A DNA stretch of 6,160 nucleotides from JBAZWE01 sp041658605 (lineage in GTDB: Bacteria; Actinomycetota; Thermoleophilia; BMS3ABIN01): assembly GCA_041658605.1 (NCBI GenBank), contig JBAZZU010000058.1, positions 1 through 6,160 of the forward strand, read 5' to 3'. Below, piece by piece: positions 1-5,971 of the stretch. Both the position numbers and the translations under genes were made by a program. How positions within the stretch are numbered: the stretch's first letter is position 1; each line of letters starts with the position of its first letter. The notes below the pieces were generated by a model, which worked only from the letters and a program-made list of their open reading frames with translations, made no database searches and was not told the DNA's origin.

Positions 1-99
1 GGGTACTGCTTTGCCATCGAAATACCGCCTGTATATCAGATTATCAGATATTCTGATATTATCGGATATTGGCGGTGTTTTCAAGGCAAGGCAGTACCC
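1..99 (+). repeat. 99-base imperfect palindrome (MITE-like or structured RNA hairpin)
   Basis: Every base i can be aligned with base 100-i, so the whole segment is one hairpin centred on base 50. The outer arms GGGTACTGCTTTGCC (1-15) and 85-99 pair at all 15 positions, with one G-T wobble. Bases 19-29 pair with 71-81 (two wobbles). The inner stem 42-48/52-58 (TATCAGA/TCTGATA) is perfect, with a three-base loop. There are seven true mismatches, at 16/84, 18/82, 30/70, 35/65, 37/63, 39/61 and 41/59. C100 could extend the stem if the base before the window is G, so the element may begin just outside. There is no T-run after the stem, so a simple intrinsic terminator is unlikely. No second copy lies in this window, so its repeat status is inferred from the shape alone. 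Confidence 0.75.
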
Positions 100-230
100 C
101 CAAACCATACTTTAGTAGCTATTTTCCAATCTTATCTTAGCTCGTGCACAATAGCTGTCAAAATGGCAATCAAATACCTTCCTTTACCCTACAGTCCCAG
201 ATACATGTATTATTTGCAGTATGAGGCCTG

Positions 231-249
231 TTATAAGATTGCTTATAAT
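231..249 (+). promoter_or_regulatory. Inverted repeat overlapping a candidate -10 box of the radical SAM gene
   Basis: TTATAAG (231-237), ATTG (238-241) and CTTATAA (242-248) form a perfect 7-base inverted repeat. Its right arm contains TATAAT (244-249), a consensus -10 hexamer 28 bases before the ATG at 278. No good -35 sits 16-18 bases upstream. TTGCAG at 214-219 is 24 bases away, which is too far. The palindrome could be an operator for a repressor or activator, or an AT-rich coincidence. The spacer 100-230 holds nothing else I can support except the 10-base palindrome ATACATGTAT at 201-210. Confidence 0.35.
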
Positions 250-277
250 CATTCCTGGAGATAGGTAAAAACAGACT

Positions 278-1615
278 ATGATTGCGCTGATTGCCGGACC
301 GGCAAAGCCGCGTCGCTCCATGCAAGGCCTGGGGCTGCCTTATCTTGCCGCAGTTTTGGAAGAAGCGGGATTTAAGCCGGAAATATACGACCTCTACCCT
401 TCCTCACCGGATACCGACGACCCGGCCGTACTTGATGAGCTTCTAGCTGACGCCATTGCTGAGAAGCAGCCGGAAATCGTCGGAATTACCATCCATACAC
501 CGGATTATGTTTCAAGAGTTCGGTTGGCCAGGTTGCTCCGCGAACGCCTGCCCCATACTTTGCTGGTTGCCGGCGGCCATCATCCGAGTGCGGAACCGGA
601 GCATCTTCTTCGCAATTCCGATTTTGATGTGTGCGTGATCGGCGAAGGTGAACGGACCCTGCTTCAGATCGCCGAACGACTTGCAGCGGACGCAGGAGTA
701 GGAGCTGACGACTGGCTGCGCGATATCAAGGGAGTGGTTTACGAACGGGAGAGTCAGGTCATGCGGACGAAGTCCCGTACGCCGGTCGATGATCTGGACA
801 GCCTGCCCTTCCCCGCTCACCATCTGCTGGGTCTTGAGAATTACGCCGCACATCCTTCTCATGGCATAAAAGGCACCAGCATCATCACCTACCGGGGCTG
901 CCCGATGCGATGCGCATTCTGCCTTAACCCGCAAAGTCATCGGGTACGCAGGCGAAGCCCGGCACTGGTGGTTAAGGAGATGACGTGGCTGGTAAAAGGA
1001 CTTGGAATACGTGGTTTCAGTTTCCATGACAACCTCTTCGGCCTTAGTCGCAAGCATGCGCTGGCACTGTGCGAGGAGATCATCGAGCAGCGGCCGGATG
1101 TGTTTTGGGATTGCTGGACCGCCGGCGACCTGGTCGATGCCGAGTTGGCCACGAAGATGAAGGCGGCAGGCTGCATTAGCGTGGGCTTCGGGGCTGAGAG
1201 CGGAGACGACCAGGTGCTTCAGATGGTTAAGCGTGGCTTCACCGCAGCCCAGAACCAGGCTGGCATCGACGCTCTCAGAGGCTCCGGGTTGATAGTCGAT
1301 GCCTTTTTCATGGTCGGTTTGCCCGGTGAGTCTAAAGAAAGCGTCCGACGGACGATCGATTTTGCGGCGCGCTGCGGCGCGGACAAGATTCACCTCAGTG
1401 TGTATCGCCCCTATCCAGGTACAGCCGTCTGGACTGATCCTGAATCATTTGGTGTGCGGCTAACGAAGGGTGAGAACTTCGAGGCTTACATTGAAACTGA
1501 GAGCCTCTCCCGCACAGAGATATTGGAATCTGTCCAGCGGGGGATTGAAGAGTTGAAGCAGGCAGGTTTTGTAAAGGTTGAAACTTTGCGATGTGACCAG
1601 TATGAATGGGAATAA
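278..1615 (+). CDS. B12-binding domain radical SAM protein (class B methylase-like), orphan
   Basis: The protein has 445 residues. The N-terminal part (about 1-150) has the Rossmann-like layout of a cobalamin-binding domain: an initial strand MIALIAGPAK, then GLPYLAAVLEEAGF, then AGGHHPSAEPEHLL (98-111) and VIGEGERTLLQI (120-131). The radical SAM core follows, with its CxxxCxxC cluster motif GCPMRCAFC giving Cys208, Cys212 and Cys215 for the 4Fe-4S cluster, and GFGAESGDDQVL (303-314), typical of the SAM-binding barrel. YRPYPGT (376-382) marks the end of the barrel. Families with this layout include class B radical SAM methyltransferases, the BchE-type cyclase and hopanoid enzymes such as HpnP/HpnR. 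The substrate cannot be read from the sequence. I chose ATG 278 because the first strand belongs to the domain; the next Met (15) would remove it. The ribosome site is weak: GGAG at 257-260 is 17 bases from the start and AGG at 263-265 is 12. No partner gene is adjacent. Confidence 0.9.
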   Translation: MIALIAGPAKPRRSMQGLGLPYLAAVLEEAGFKPEIYDLYPSSPDTDDPAVLDELLADAIAEKQPEIVGITIHTPDYVSRVRLARLLRERLPHTLLVAGGHHPSAEPEHLLRNSDFDVCVIGEGERTLLQIAERLAADAGVGADDWLRDIKGVVYERESQVMRTKSRTPVDDLDSLPFPAHHLLGLENYAAHPSHGIKGTSIITYRGCPMRCAFCLNPQSHRVRRRSPALVVKEMTWLVKGLGIRGFSFHDNLFGLSRKHALALCEEIIEQRPDVFWDCWTAGDLVDAELATKMKAAGCISVGFGAESGDDQVLQMVKRGFTAAQNQAGIDALRGSGLIVDAFFMVGLPGESKESVRRTIDFAARCGADKIHLSVYRPYPGTAVWTDPESFGVRLTKGENFEAYIETESLSRTEILESVQRGIEELKQAGFVKVETLRCDQYEWE

Positions 1616-1689
1616 TTTCTGTGGCCTCAATACAATTAAGTTGTAATTATGTATTTATCTTTTCCTGACTATCTGACACTGCGCAAAGA
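1616..1689. other. Short convergent spacer without a convincing terminator
   Basis: This 74-base AT-rich gap separates the stops of two convergent genes. TACAA-ttaag-TTGTA (1631-1645) is the only hairpin, a five-pair stem that is almost all A-T, with no clear T-run on either side. Both transcripts must end here or overlap at their 3' ends. I cannot point to a strong intrinsic terminator. Confidence 0.5.
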
Positions 1690-3870
1690 CTAAGTGAGAT
1701 CGAAGCGATCCAGATTCATCACCTTGCTCCAGGCTGCTACAAAGTCATTGACAAACTTCTCCTGGGAGTCAGCAGTTGCATAGACTTCGGCGAGGGCGCG
1801 CAGTTCGGAGTTTGAACCGAAGATCAGGTCGACACGGGTGGCGGTCCACTTCGCTTCACCGGTCTGGCGATCGCTGCCTTCAAACAGCTCTTCGTCCGCG
1901 GAGACCGCCTTCCAGGTTGTGCTCATATCGATGAGGTTAACGAAGAAGTCATTGGTCAGCGCCTCTGGACTTGCGGTGAAGACACCGTGTCTGGTCTGTC
2001 CAAAGTTGGTACCCAGCACGCGCATGCCGCCGACGAGAACCGTCATCTCAGGCGGGGTCAGCGTCAGCAATTGCGCCCGGTCGACCAGCAGCTCTTCGGC
2101 TGATACTGCGTATCTGGTCTTCTGGTAGTTGCGGAAGCCATCCGCAACCGGCTCAAGCACGGCAAAGGCCTCAACATCGGTCTGTTCCTGCGAGGCGTCC
2201 ATGCGCCCCGGTGCGAAGGGAACTGTCACGTCATGACCGGCTTTCTTCGCCGCCTGCTCAACACCGGCGCACCCCGCCAAAACGATCAGGTCAGCGAGCG
2301 AGACCTTCTTACCACCAGTCTGGGCACTGTTGAACTCGCGCTGGATGCCTTCCAGTGTCACGAGCACTTTCGCCAGTCGATCCGGCTGGTTGACTTCCCA
2401 ATCCTTCTGTGGCGAAAGGCGGATGCGGGCGCCGTTGGCGCCGCCGCGCATGTCGGAACCCCGGAAGGTAGAGGCGGACGCCCAGGCAGTGGAAACCAGT
2501 TCACTTGTTGAGAGTCCGGTAGCAACGATCTTGTCCTTTAGCGCGGCAATGTCGTTGTCATCGACCAGTTTATGATCGACCGCGGGGACAGGATCCTGCC
2601 ATATCAACTCCTCCGCCGGGACTTCCGGGCCCAGATAGCGCACTCGCGGGCCCATGTCACGGTGGGTCAGCTTAAACCAGGCCCGGGCGAACGCGTCTGC
2701 AAGCTCATCCGGGTTCTCATGGAAGCGCCGCGCAATCGGTTCATAGATCGGATCCATCCGCATCGCCATGTCAGCGGTGGTCATGATTATCGGAACCGGC
2801 TTCGACGCGTCGTCGGCAGCCGGGGCCTGGTTACTCCCAGTCGCGGTCTTCGGTTTCCATTGAAAAGCGCCTGCCGGGCTCTTTGTCAGCTCCCACTCGT
2901 TGCCGAACAGCATGTTCAGATAGCTGTTATCCCACCGTGTCGGGGTCGGTGTCCAGGGTCCTTCAATACCGCTGCCGATCTGATCGCCGCCTTTGCCGCT
3001 GCCATAGCTGCTTTTCCAGCCCAGGCCCTGCTCTTCGAGACCGGCTGCTTCGGGTTCAGGTCCAACCAGCGCCGGATCGCCGGCACCATGGGATTTACCA
3101 AATGTGTGACCGCCAGCGGTGAGCGCGACCGTCTCCTCGTCGCTCATTGCCATGCGTGCGAACGTCTCTCGAACATCCCGGCCGGACGCGACCGGATCCG
3201 GATTGCCGTTCGGTCCTTCCGGATTCACGTAAATCAATCCCATCTGAACGGCCGCGAGCGGGTTTTCGAGGTTCTCGTGATCGCCGGAATAGCGTTTGTC
3301 ATCCAGCCAGATATCTTCTTTACCCCAATAGATATCTTTTTCCGGCTCCCAGATGTCCTCACGCCCGCCGCCGAAACCGAACGTCTGGAATCCCATCGAT
3401 TCCAGCGCGACGTTGCCAGCGAGGATGATCAGGTCGGCCCAGGAGATCTTGCGGCCATACTTCTGCTTGACCGGCCAAAGCAACCTGCGTGCCTTGTCGA
3501 GATTGACGTTGTCGGGCCAACTGTTGATGGGTGCAAGACGCTGGTTGCCGGTTCCGGCGCCGCCGCGGCCGTCGCCGGTGCGGTAGGTGCCGGCACTGTG
3601 CCATGCCATGCGGATGAACAAAGGCCCGTAGTGACCGTAATCCGCTGGCCACCAATCCTGTGAATCGGTCATCAGGTCATGGAGGTCCTTTTTTACAGCA
3701 GTTAGATCCAGGCTCTTGAACTCTTCAGTGTAGTTGAAATCCTCACCCATCGGATTGGACTTCGAGGAATGCTGGCGCAAGATATCCAGATTTAACTGCT
3801 TCGGCCACCAGTCCCGGATCGTGGTGCCGGCGGCGGCCGTGTGATGGATCGGGTTTTTATTGTCAGACAT
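1690..3870 (-). CDS. katG: Bifunctional catalase-peroxidase KatG
   Basis: This 726-residue haem enzyme breaks down hydrogen peroxide and also has peroxidase activity; it acts in the cytoplasm. The length is normal for the family. The distal haem pocket is RMAWHSAG, with Arg87, Trp90 and His91. Tyr214 (in LIYVNPEGP) and Met240 (in FARMAMSD) sit at the spacing needed for the Met-Tyr-Trp90 crosslink that gives KatG its catalase activity. The proximal ligand is His255 (GGHTFGKSHG), with Trp306 and Asp367 as its partners. Arg411 matches the mobile arginine and Ser300 matches Mycobacterium tuberculosis Ser315. The haem-less C-terminal repeat domain is complete to DRFDLT. The frame stays open 33 codons further upstream to an ATG at 3969, but the family-like N terminus MSDNKNP and the strong ribosome site ahead of 3870 fix the start there. 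No oxyR or other redox gene is adjacent, so regulation is not visible. Confidence 0.97.
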   Translation of the reverse strand: MSDNKNPIHHTAAAGTTIRDWWPKQLNLDILRQHSSKSNPMGEDFNYTEEFKSLDLTAVKKDLHDLMTDSQDWWPADYGHYGPLFIRMAWHSAGTYRTGDGRGGAGTGNQRLAPINSWPDNVNLDKARRLLWPVKQKYGRKISWADLIILAGNVALESMGFQTFGFGGGREDIWEPEKDIYWGKEDIWLDDKRYSGDHENLENPLAAVQMGLIYVNPEGPNGNPDPVASGRDVRETFARMAMSDEETVALTAGGHTFGKSHGAGDPALVGPEPEAAGLEEQGLGWKSSYGSGKGGDQIGSGIEGPWTPTPTRWDNSYLNMLFGNEWELTKSPAGAFQWKPKTATGSNQAPAADDASKPVPIIMTTADMAMRMDPIYEPIARRFHENPDELADAFARAWFKLTHRDMGPRVRYLGPEVPAEELIWQDPVPAVDHKLVDDNDIAALKDKIVATGLSTSELVSTAWASASTFRGSDMRGGANGARIRLSPQKDWEVNQPDRLAKVLVTLEGIQREFNSAQTGGKKVSLADLIVLAGCAGVEQAAKKAGHDVTVPFAPGRMDASQEQTDVEAFAVLEPVADGFRNYQKTRYAVSAEELLVDRAQLLTLTPPEMTVLVGGMRVLGTNFGQTRHGVFTASPEALTNDFFVNLIDMSTTWKAVSADEELFEGSDRQTGEAKWTATRVDLIFGSNSELRALAEVYATADSQEKFVNDFVAAWSKVMNLDRFDLT

Positions 3871-3877
3871 GGCATTA

Positions 3878-3885
3878 TCTCCTTT
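3878..3885 (-). promoter_or_regulatory. Ribosome binding site that sets the katG start
   Basis: On the minus strand the sequence is AAAGGAGA, followed by an eight-base spacer and the ATG at 3870. This near-consensus Shine-Dalgarno decides against the upstream in-frame ATG at 3969. Confidence 0.85.
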
Positions 3886-3928
3886 GGGCTCAAGACTGTT
3901 TCTGCCAGGGAACTCTATCGGTGATCTT

Positions 3929-3934
3929 TTTATA
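3929..3934 (-). promoter_or_regulatory. Candidate -10 element for katG
   Basis: TATAAA, in the context GGGTATAAAAAG on the minus strand, lies about 60 bases upstream of the katG ATG, a sensible place for a promoter. No recognisable -35 sits at normal spacing (the hexamer 17 bases upstream is GATACC), so an activator would be needed if it is real. I could not fit the four-part OxyR pattern to the region. Confidence 0.25.
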
Positions 3935-3978
3935 CCCATTTGTCTGCATATGGTATCTTCAGGTTCCAACTTCTGAAC

Positions 3979-4028
3979 TCACCAGGCTCCCGACCTGGCG
4001 CGTTCGTTTCCCCTTTTAAAAGGTACCT
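3979..4028. other. Spacer between ATPase gene and katG with small palindromes
   Basis: Three short inverted repeats cluster here: CCAGG-ctcccga-CCTGG (3982-3998), the perfect 12-base palindrome CCTTTTAAAAGG (4012-4023), and AGGTACCT (4021-4028) overlapping it. The first could fold at the 3' end of the ATPase transcript (minus strand), but no T-run follows, so it is not a standard terminator. No function can be assigned. Confidence 0.3.
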
Positions 4029-4076
4029 GTCAAAGCTTTGTCATACTTGTTGGTGGGCGTTGATTCCAGGTAGCTT

Positions 4077-5312
4077 TCAAAGCGTCCATAGCGCGTTTAT
4101 CGGCATCGCGGAAAAACGGCTGCCGAAGGGTAGTACGGCGTCGCCCATATATAGCACTATGCCCCGCACGAATTTATCGCCGGCGATCTCGGCCAGTGAC
4201 TCCAGGCCGGCAAAGTCTTTCTTTCCCACCCTGGCTGAAGCCTTGATTTCAATCCCAACCACCTGCCCACGCTGATCCTCAAGCAGGATATCAACCTCAC
4301 GGCCGCTGGTACTTCGGTAGTGATAAATCCTGCAGCGAGTCTCGCTCCAGCCAAGCTGCTTGCGTAATTCCATTACAGCAAAGGCTTCTAGCAGATGGCC
4401 AAAATGCGTTGATTCCTGAAGTGAGCTGGGATCAGATTGCCCGATGAGGTAAGCCGTGAGACCGCCGTCGATAAGGAAGATTTTCGGCGATTTGACCAGC
4501 CGTTTCGACAAATTTGTAGACCATGCCGGTATTACCTGCAGGACGAAAGTAGCCTCCAGAAGGCCGAGGTAACGCCGAAGCGTCGAGAAAGCAATGCCGG
4601 TCGTGCGCGAAAGCTCAGAGATGTTCATCAAATTCCCGGTCCTGGCAGCCAGCACCGACAATAGCCGGGGCATGTCAGCCAGCCTGTCGATATGAGTTAG
4701 ATCACGAACATCACGCTGCAGTAGGGTTGAAATGTAGGAGCCGTACCATTCCCTCCTTCGTGCGGCATCTTTGCGCGTGATCGCTTCCGGGTAACCGCCT
4801 GTAAGTATCCTTTTTGATAAGTCCAAGCGTTTGACTTTCGCATCATACTGATGCGGCTTCGCCTTACCGGAAAAAAGGAAATCCACAAGACCCTCTTCAC
4901 TACCTTCAATCTCACCCTGGGAAAGCGGCCACAATGTAATGATCTCAATCCTGCCGGTGAGAAATTCTGAAAGTTGCGGCAATAACAAGATGTTGGCCGA
5001 CCCGGTCAGAAGAAAACGTCCTGGCCGTGAATTCGCATCGACCTCCATCTTGATTTCTGGAAACAGCTCCGGCGCCCTTTGAACCTCATCGATAACGATT
5101 CTGTCATTCATACCCTGGATCAGCCCTCTGGGATCTGAGGTGGCCAATGCCAGGGTTGCGGCGTCGTCGAGGTTCACGTAGGTGGCATTCAACCGCTCGA
5201 CGATCTGAACGGCAAGTGTACTCTTGCCTGTCTGTCGCGCTCCATTTAATAAGACAACGCGGGTATCAGCGAGCGCAGCGTCAAGGGCTTTTTCAATATT
5301 TCTCCTTATCAT
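4077..5312 (-). CDS. AAA family ATPase with C-terminal DUF4143 domain
   Basis: The protein has 411 residues and the family's usual order. The N-terminal P-loop domain (about 1-130) has Walker A GARQTGKST (24-32), Walker B RIVIDE (71-76) and the sensor-like strand FLLTGSAN (100-107). A middle region with GGYPEA (172-177) leads to a winged-helix-like part (about 228-258, NISELSRTTGIAFSTLRRYL). The C-terminal DUF4143 region resembles the PD-(D/E)xK nuclease fold, with Glu309, Asp341 (GREVD) and Glu355-x-Lys357 (IEIKAS) all present. Such ATPases are common as single genes in bacteria and archaea, and no agreed role is known to me. The start MIRRNIEKAL matches the usual family N terminus, though no clear ribosome site precedes it. 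It is 206 bases upstream of katG on the same strand, probably a separate unit. No partner toxin or antitoxin gene is intact beside it. Confidence 0.92.
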   Translation of the reverse strand: MIRRNIEKALDAALADTRVVLLNGARQTGKSTLAVQIVERLNATYVNLDDAATLALATSDPRGLIQGMNDRIVIDEVQRAPELFPEIKMEVDANSRPGRFLLTGSANILLLPQLSEFLTGRIEIITLWPLSQGEIEGSEEGLVDFLFSGKAKPHQYDAKVKRLDLSKRILTGGYPEAITRKDAARRREWYGSYISTLLQRDVRDLTHIDRLADMPRLLSVLAARTGNLMNISELSRTTGIAFSTLRRYLGLLEATFVLQVIPAWSTNLSKRLVKSPKIFLIDGGLTAYLIGQSDPSSLQESTHFGHLLEAFAVMELRKQLGWSETRCRIYHYRSTSGREVDILLEDQRGQVVGIEIKASARVGKKDFAGLESLAEIAGDKFVRGIVLYMGDAVLPFGSRFSAMPINALWTL

Positions 5313-5427
5313 GGCTAGATTCTATCCATTCAATGGCTAATATGCAAGCTACAACCTATGAGGTGAGGTATTTATCAAATTGATAGTTAGTGGGCCAGTG
5401 AGCGTCCAGTTTAAGCAAGGAGCCTTG
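5313..5427 (-). promoter_or_regulatory. Upstream region of the ATPase gene with two inverted repeats
   Basis: CCATT-c-AATGG (5326-5336) lies 14 bases before the ATPase ATG, and TATCAA-a-TTGATA (5373-5385), a perfect 13-base inverted repeat, lies 61 bases before it. ATGGCTA also occurs twice on the + strand (5311-5317 and 5333-5339). The TTGATA arm could serve as a -35 on the minus strand, but the hexamer 17 bases on (GTTGTA) is a poor -10. Either repeat could be an operator. Nothing proves it. Confidence 0.3.
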
Positions 5428-5429
5428 CT
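5414..5429 (-). terminator. Hairpin overlapping the stop codon of the small GTG ORF
   Basis: AGCAAG (5414-5419) and CTTGCT (5424-5429) form a six-pair stem with a four-base loop; a seventh G-C pair is possible with a tighter loop. On the minus strand the stem starts inside the TAG stop (5430-5428) of the small ORF and is followed by TTAAAC, which is a poor T-run. The position fits a terminator or attenuator for that ORF, upstream of the ATPase gene. The weak tail keeps confidence low. Confidence 0.35.
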
Positions 5430-5529
5430 ATTCCAGCCATTGACTGGGATTCGCCAGGAGAAATTCATCTACCGGGATCCCGCCGGCGCCGACCAGCAAC
5501 TTTCTCTGAACCTTGTGTTCAGATGACAC
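5428..5529 (-). CDS. Small ORF (33 codons) behind a tandem operator; possible gene remnant
   Basis: I do not recognise this product. It starts at GTG 5529, with AAGGA eight bases upstream, and ends at TAG 5430-5428. An in-frame TTG at 5556, inside the operator, would give 42 codons but has no ribosome site. The peptide includes KLLVGAGGIPVDEFL and ends ANPSQWLE, with mixed charge and no membrane segment. Composition and third-position G/C use look coding over most of its length. It lies directly downstream of two copies of an operator-like palindrome, which suggests a self-regulated small gene, perhaps a truncated regulator or antitoxin. That is inference from position only. It could equally be the 5' end of a gene whose remainder has been lost. 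Confidence 0.4.
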   Translation of the reverse strand: MSSEHKVQRKLLVGAGGIPVDEFLLANPSQWLE

Positions 5530-5550
5530 AATGGCTATCCTTTTTAATTT

Positions 5551-5591
5551 ACTCAACGCATTGAGTTATTTTACTCAATGTAGTGAGTAAA
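5551..5591 (-). promoter_or_regulatory. Tandem operator: two 16-base palindromes 22 bases apart
   Basis: ACTCAAcgcaTTGAGT (5551-5566) and ACTCAAtgtagTGAGT (5573-5588) share the pattern ACTCAAYGYAKTGAGT. The second is also the core of an eight-base inverted repeat, TTTACTCA/TGAGTAAA (5570-5577, 5584-5591). Their starts are 22 bases apart, two turns of the helix, so dimers bound to both would sit on the same face of the DNA. The ribosome site and GTG of the small minus-strand ORF follow within 25 bases. The arm TTGAGT could also serve as a -35. The binding protein is unknown. Confidence 0.65.
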
Positions 5592-5615
5592 TAGCTGGGG
5601 GTATTTACATCCAGC

Positions 5616-5627
5616 CCGGCTAGCCGG
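5616..5627. repeat. Perfect 12-base palindrome CCGGCTAGCCGG
   Basis: This GC-rich perfect palindrome lies 17 bases beyond the TGA (5646-5644) of the neighbouring minus-strand frame. It could cap that transcript, but no T-run follows on either strand, so a terminator call is not supported. Confidence 0.3.
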
Positions 5628-5643
5628 ATTTCGCGTGCCGCGA

Positions 5644-5787
5644 TCATGCAAACAAGTTTCTATATAAGTTGACGGGCTCAAGATCGAGTTCATCGGAATA
5701 AATGACCTGGCCCGACGTCTGAAGGTGATTTACCCATAAGCTTTGTTCCAGGAAGCCATCGCCACGCAGAAAATCTAGTACTGCGAG
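5644..5787 (-). pseudogene. Open minus-strand frame of unknown product, probably a gene fragment
   Basis: Forty-seven codons end at TGA 5646-5644, including VLDFLRGDGFLEQSLWV and SDELDLEPVNLYRNLFA. The frame stays open further upstream, but there it overlaps the signal-peptide-like frame, which has stronger coding signs. The two frames are offset by one register, so a single ancestral gene broken by a frameshift near 5785 is possible. I do not recognise a family. The + strand across 5672-5740 also yields a plausible-looking peptide (ending NDLARRLKVIYP), so strand choice is not secure. It rests on the longer uninterrupted frame and agreement with its neighbours. Confidence 0.3.
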
Positions 5788-5915
5788 ATGATAAGACTCA
5801 CCAGCTGCTTGACCTGCCCCTGATCGTCCCCGGTCACCTCGACCGTGAACTTGCCCGCCTTCGCCGCTGGCAGGATCGAGCTGATAACAAACAACAAGAT
5901 AAGCTTTTTTAGTTT
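5775..5915 (-). pseudogene. Signal-peptide-bearing small frame without a start codon
   Basis: The 46-codon stretch begins KLKKLILLFVISSILPAAKA, a classic Sec signal: lysine-rich start, hydrophobic core, and an AKA site before Gly. A 26-residue remainder follows, starting GKFTVEVTGDD and ending at TAG 5777-5775. Third codon positions from the cleavage site on are nearly all G or C and first positions are rich in G, as expected for real coding DNA. No ATG, GTG or TTG precedes the lysines in frame. An AGGG lies eight bases before the CTA codon (5912-5910), exactly where a start would belong, so the start codon may have been lost. The frame remains open back into the neighbouring gene. It could be the head of a broken gene for an exported protein, or a short secreted peptide with an unusual start. 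Confidence 0.4.
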
Positions 5916-5971
5916 GTCGACCCTGCGATATTGAGCAAATCCATTTCGGGAACCCGGCGGCTGTTTACCGG

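Noticed and set aside
512..1393. Long open frame (293 codons) on the minus strand
   Set aside because: It lies fully antisense to the radical SAM gene, whose cluster motif and domain signatures are unambiguous. It is a mirror of codon bias with no recognisable protein features.
1631..1645. Hairpin TACAA/TTGTA as a bidirectional terminator
   Set aside because: The stem is five pairs, nearly all A-T, and no proper T-run follows on either side.
2572..3663. 363-codon open frame on the + strand inside katG
   Set aside because: It is antisense to conserved KatG domains. High G/C at third positions removes stops on the opposite strand. It has no ribosome site or family motif.
3871..3969. 33-codon N-terminal extension of KatG
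   Set aside because: The extension does not resemble KatG N termini, and the strong ribosome site is placed for the internal ATG at 3870.
3963..3978. GTTC-N8-GAAC as a LexA-type box
   Set aside because: The arms are only four bases, and spacing and orientation do not match the LexA boxes I know.
3982..3998. CCAGG/CCTGG hairpin as terminator of the ATPase gene
   Set aside because: The stem is only five pairs with a seven-base loop and no T-run on the minus strand.
5530..5586. Short + strand ORF (ATG at 5531) running through the operator
   Set aside because: At 18 codons, made up mostly of the operator palindromes, and lacking a ribosome site, it is better explained as regulatory DNA.
5742..5912. 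Open + strand frame opposite the signal-peptide frame
   Set aside because: It has no start codon or domain signature. Codon-position bias is stronger on the minus strand, where the signal peptide is also found.
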